DNA of 7,463 nt from assembly GCA_029935135.1 (NCBI GenBank), contig JAOZKX010000090.1, positions 1 to 7,463 of the forward strand. The letters run 5' to 3'. Shown here in pieces: positions 5,089 through 7,463 of this stretch (the stretch's first letter is position 1; every line of letters begins with the position of its first letter). Made by a program: the position numbers and the translations under genes. Below the pieces are notes generated by a model. That model saw nothing but the letters and a program-made list of their open reading frames with translations. It was not told the DNA's origin and did not search any database. This DNA is from Desulfocapsa sp. Its GTDB lineage: Bacteria; Desulfobacterota; Desulfobulbia; Desulfobulbales; Desulfocapsaceae.

Positions 5089-7463
5089 ACCGGCTGTACA
5101 CCTCTCTCAACCAATACCTTCTTATTACCCTCACCGTTGCCTTTATCATAGGTATCAGTCTTCATCGCTTTTTTCCCCTGCCTTTTCTGACAATCAGTTC
5201 AATTTCAGCACTCTTTCTGCTTCTTGTCCTCTACAGTTACCGGCATGGAAAAGAGTATGAGACTGCTCTATTTCTTCTTCTCACCGTGACAAGCCTTGGA
5301 TTCAGCCATGCTGCATACTTTCAGCAACGCTCGTCTCAGGAGAACCATATCCGAACACATATCAGCAAGGAAACAGATAGTGTATTAACAGGGACCCTGC
5401 ACAGTATGGTTCTCTTTGACGGCAAAAAAAGTACCATCCTGCTAAAAAGTCACAGCCTACGAAACAAAGGAAAAAGCTGCTTCACTCGTGTGCACGGACT
5501 GGTACAACTGCGACTAAAAGGTGCATTGCCGGCAACAATAGAGCCGGGTACTGAACTCGTTATCCGCGCCCAACTCTCACTCCCCTATCGCTACGGAAAC
5601 CCGGGAGGTTTTGATTATCCTGCATTTCTTGCCTCCAGAAATATTCATACAATCGGGAGAATACTCACTCCTGCCCACATTCAGGTATTAGCAAACGACC
5701 CATCATGGCTGCATGATTTGCGTTACCTCCCAGAACGAGTGCGTATCAGAGTTCGCAACCTTATTGAAAAACGCATTTCACCACAACATGCTGGAATCTA
5801 TAAGGCACTGCTTATCGGTGATCGGTCCACTCTTTCACCTGCAATTCTTGAGGGATTTAAAGCCTCTGGCTGCCTGCATATTTTAGCAATTTCCGGCCTC
5901 CATCTCTCCCTTCTTGCAACCGCTCTCTTTTTCTTCTGCTACTGGCTGACAAGACGCTCTGAGCGTTTCATGCTCCACTTTTCAGCAAAAAAGACAGCTC
6001 TCATTGCAACTATCCCTCTCCTCTGTGCTTATGCCCTTATCGCTGGAGCACAGACTCCTGTTCTCAGATCTCTTATTATGGTGCTGGTATTTATCCTTGC
6101 CTTCTGCAGCAATAAAAAACAGTCACCACTCACTACACTTGCCGCAGCAGCCCTGGTTGTTCTCCTGCTGAATCCCCGTAGCCTGTTCACCGTTTCATTT
6201 CAACTCTCCTTTGCCGCTGTGGCTTCACTTATTCTGGTGTTGCCGAGTCTTTCCGTATTCCTCCAAGCAAAACATGATAAAAAGCAGGCCAGACACCGCA
6301 TTGTGCATATCACTTTTCGTTGGGTATGTGCTGCACTGTTTGTTTCAATAGCTGCCACCATAGGCACCGCACCACTCCTCATCCATAGCTTTCACCGCAT
6401 CTCAACTGTTGGTCCTATCGCCAACCTTCTCCTCGAACCACTTCTCTGTCTCTGGAGTCTGCCCCTTGGCCTCTTGGCCATTTGCTTTTCATTTTTCAGC
6501 CCGACAGCAGCAGAATGGTGTCTCCATCTTGGAGAATATGGCATTATGGCAGCAATATATATTGCAAACTTTTTTGCAGATATCAGCTTCTCCAGTCTCT
6601 GGTTTGCCACACCACATAGCATCCTTATTGTTTGGTACTATGCCACCCTTATGCTCTGCCTGAGCACTCTTTCACGGAGCAAAACAATCCCACTTTTCAT
6701 TGTCGTCTGCTCTCTTTTCTTTTTTCCAATACAACTCCTGACAGACAGATTCTCAAATGCTTCAGAAATCACATTCCTTGATGTGGGCCAGGGCAGTTCG
6801 ACATTTATTTCATTTGCAGACGGAGAAAAAATACTTATTGATGGAGGGGGCAGTTCTTCATCCAGATTTAATGTGGGTGAACAGATTATTGCCCCCTATC
6901 TCTGGCAGAGAGGTATCAGCAAGCTGGATCAAATTATTATCACCCATCCGGACGCCGACCACTACAACGGCATTCCATTTCTGCTGCAGCACTTTCAGCC
7001 TGATATCCTCTGGACAAATGGCGAAACTGGCCATGACCAAGGCTATGATGACCTCCTTGTGCTTGCAAAGGAGCTGGGAATTGCGGTCAACACACCCGGC
7101 AGAGGAGAAATTCTGTATCAAAGTAAAGACGAGCAGATAACGAACATCGGAAACCCTATCCATGACCGCAGGGAAGTCCCCCAAAAGCAGTCCACAAATT
7201 CAAATGATACAAGCCTTATTATTCGCTTGCAAAGCAGTAGCTTTTCCTGCCTCTTTCCAGGTGACATCAGCAAACAAATCGAACAGCAACTCCTCTCCAA
7301 ACACAACCAGTTGCAGTCCACATTTCTTCTTTCACCCCATCATGGTTCAAAAACTTCAAATTCAAAGGAATTTCTGACAGCTGTTGCTCCACAAAAGATT
7401 ATTGTCTCTGCAGGACGCTTTCGCCCACAAATATTCCCCTCACGCTACCTGCAGGAGTATTGT
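5085..7463 (+). CDS. comEC: ComEC/Rec2 family DNA internalisation protein (partial, C-terminus beyond right edge)
   Basis: ComEC forms the inner-membrane channel through which single-stranded DNA enters during natural transformation; its metal-dependent domain is thought to degrade the non-transported strand. The frame is open from GTG at 5085 to the edge, 793 codons with no stop. In order: two to three N-terminal helices, the DUF4131/OB-fold segment ending in GNPGGFDYPAFL (171-182), and the Competence domain with ALLIGDRS (241-248), LAISGLHLSLLA (267-278) and TPVLRSLIM (324-332) amid many helices. The C-terminal metallo-beta-lactamase domain has DVGQGSS (566-572), LIDGGG, the metal motif HPDADH (621-626), NDTSLII (from 707), FPGD (724-727) and HHGSKTS (752-758). 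Family length of about 750-850 suggests only some tens of residues are missing. GTG overlaps the waaA stop (GTGA); there is no in-frame ATG before codon 108 or so, and the first helix begins right after GTG, so this start is favoured. Active-site residues are present, so it looks functional. Use in natural competence is inferred from the family only. Confidence 0.96.
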   Translation, partial: MNRLYTSLNQYLLITLTVAFIIGISLHRFFPLPFLTISSISALFLLLVLYSYRHGKEYETALFLLLTVTSLGFSHAAYFQQRSSQENHIRTHISKETDSVLTGTLHSMVLFDGKKSTILLKSHSLRNKGKSCFTRVHGLVQLRLKGALPATIEPGTELVIRAQLSLPYRYGNPGGFDYPAFLASRNIHTIGRILTPAHIQVLANDPSWLHDLRYLPERVRIRVRNLIEKRISPQHAGIYKALLIGDRSTLSPAILEGFKASGCLHILAISGLHLSLLATALFFFCYWLTRRSERFMLHFSAKKTALIATIPLLCAYALIAGAQTPVLRSLIMVLVFILAFCSNKKQSPLTTLAAAALVVLLLNPRSLFTVSFQLSFAAVASLILVLPSLSVFLQAKHDKKQARHRIVHITFRWVCAALFVSIAATIGTAPLLIHSFHRISTVGPIANLLLEPLLCLWSLPLGLLAICFSFFSPTAAEWCLHLGEYGIMAAIYIANFFADISFSSLWFATPHSILIVWYYATLMLCLSTLSRSKTIPLFIVVCSLFFFPIQLLTDRFSNASEITFLDVGQGSSTFISFADGEKILIDGGGSSSSRFNVGEQIIAPYLWQRGISKLDQIIITHPDADHYNGIPFLLQHFQPDILWTNGETGHDQGYDDLLVLAKELGIAVNTPGRGEILYQSKDEQITNIGNPIHDRREVPQKQSTNSNDTSLIIRLQSSSFSCLFPGDISKQIEQQLLSKHNQLQSTFLLSPHHGSKTSNSKEFLTAVAPQKIIVSAGRFRPQIFPSRYLQEYC

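Noticed and set aside
4670..5260. Plus-strand open frame of 196 codons bridging the end of waaA and the start of comEC
   Set aside because: It runs out of frame through the conserved WaaA GGHNPIEP region and the ComEC first helices. The translation has no family features, so it is a shadow.
6757..7184. Overlapping short open frames on both strands inside the ComEC nuclease domain
   Set aside because: The ComEC frame continues unbroken through here with all metal-site motifs, so the others are shadows.
5085..7463. Suspicion that comEC is a frameshifted pseudogene because no closed reading frame covers it
   Set aside because: Codon-by-codon reading from GTG at 5085 gives 793 codons without a stop. 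The frame is only open because it runs past the window edge.
1..7463. Search for tRNA or rRNA genes, insertion sequences, CRISPR arrays, riboswitches and intrinsic terminators
   Set aside because: Nothing was seen. Both operons run off the window edges, so no terminator is expected inside, and there is no non-coding gap longer than about 93 bases.

Overview
The window reads as ordinary chromosomal DNA of a Gram-negative, diderm bacterium. The strongest evidence is a complete Kdo transferase (WaaA/KdtA), which is needed only for lipopolysaccharide. A LolA-like periplasmic protein with a LolCDE-type ABC transporter agrees with this. Moderate GC content and the gene neighbourhood would fit a Desulfobacterota (Desulfobulbales-like) genome, but that placement is a guess. 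Coding density is very high: six genes fill almost everything, and the only real intergenic gap is about 93 bases.

Layout. Positions 1-3729 hold four genes on the minus strand, transcribed right to left: a LolA-like outer-membrane lipoprotein-sorting protein (3729-2959), a first FtsX/MacB-type permease (2953-1733), a second permease (1740-505), and an ABC ATPase (505 to the left edge, cut off before its Walker B). Gaps and overlaps are 5 nt, an 8-nt overlap and a TAATG stop/start overlap, so this is surely one operon. Positions 3823-7463 hold two genes on the plus strand: waaA (3823-5088) and comEC (5085 to the right edge, lacking only its extreme C-terminus). They share a GTGA overlap. The two operons diverge from 3730-3822, which must carry both promoters and contains a short hairpin-forming inverted repeat and a tandem hexamer.

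How the genes work together. The left operon encodes a complete set of parts for moving a lipid-anchored or hydrophobic cargo out of the inner membrane: an ATPase, two non-identical permeases forming a heterodimer, and a soluble periplasmic carrier-like protein. It resembles the Lol lipoprotein pathway, but the carrier belongs to the LolA_like branch rather than classical LolA, so the cargo is unknown. The right operon couples Kdo addition to lipid A with the inner-membrane DNA-uptake channel ComEC. Envelope biogenesis is therefore the common theme, with DNA import linked by translational coupling.

I found no mobile element, CRISPR array, RNA gene or broken gene. I do not see a clearly novel system. 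The best leads are the self-contained LolA-like/ABC cassette and the waaA-comEC coupling.
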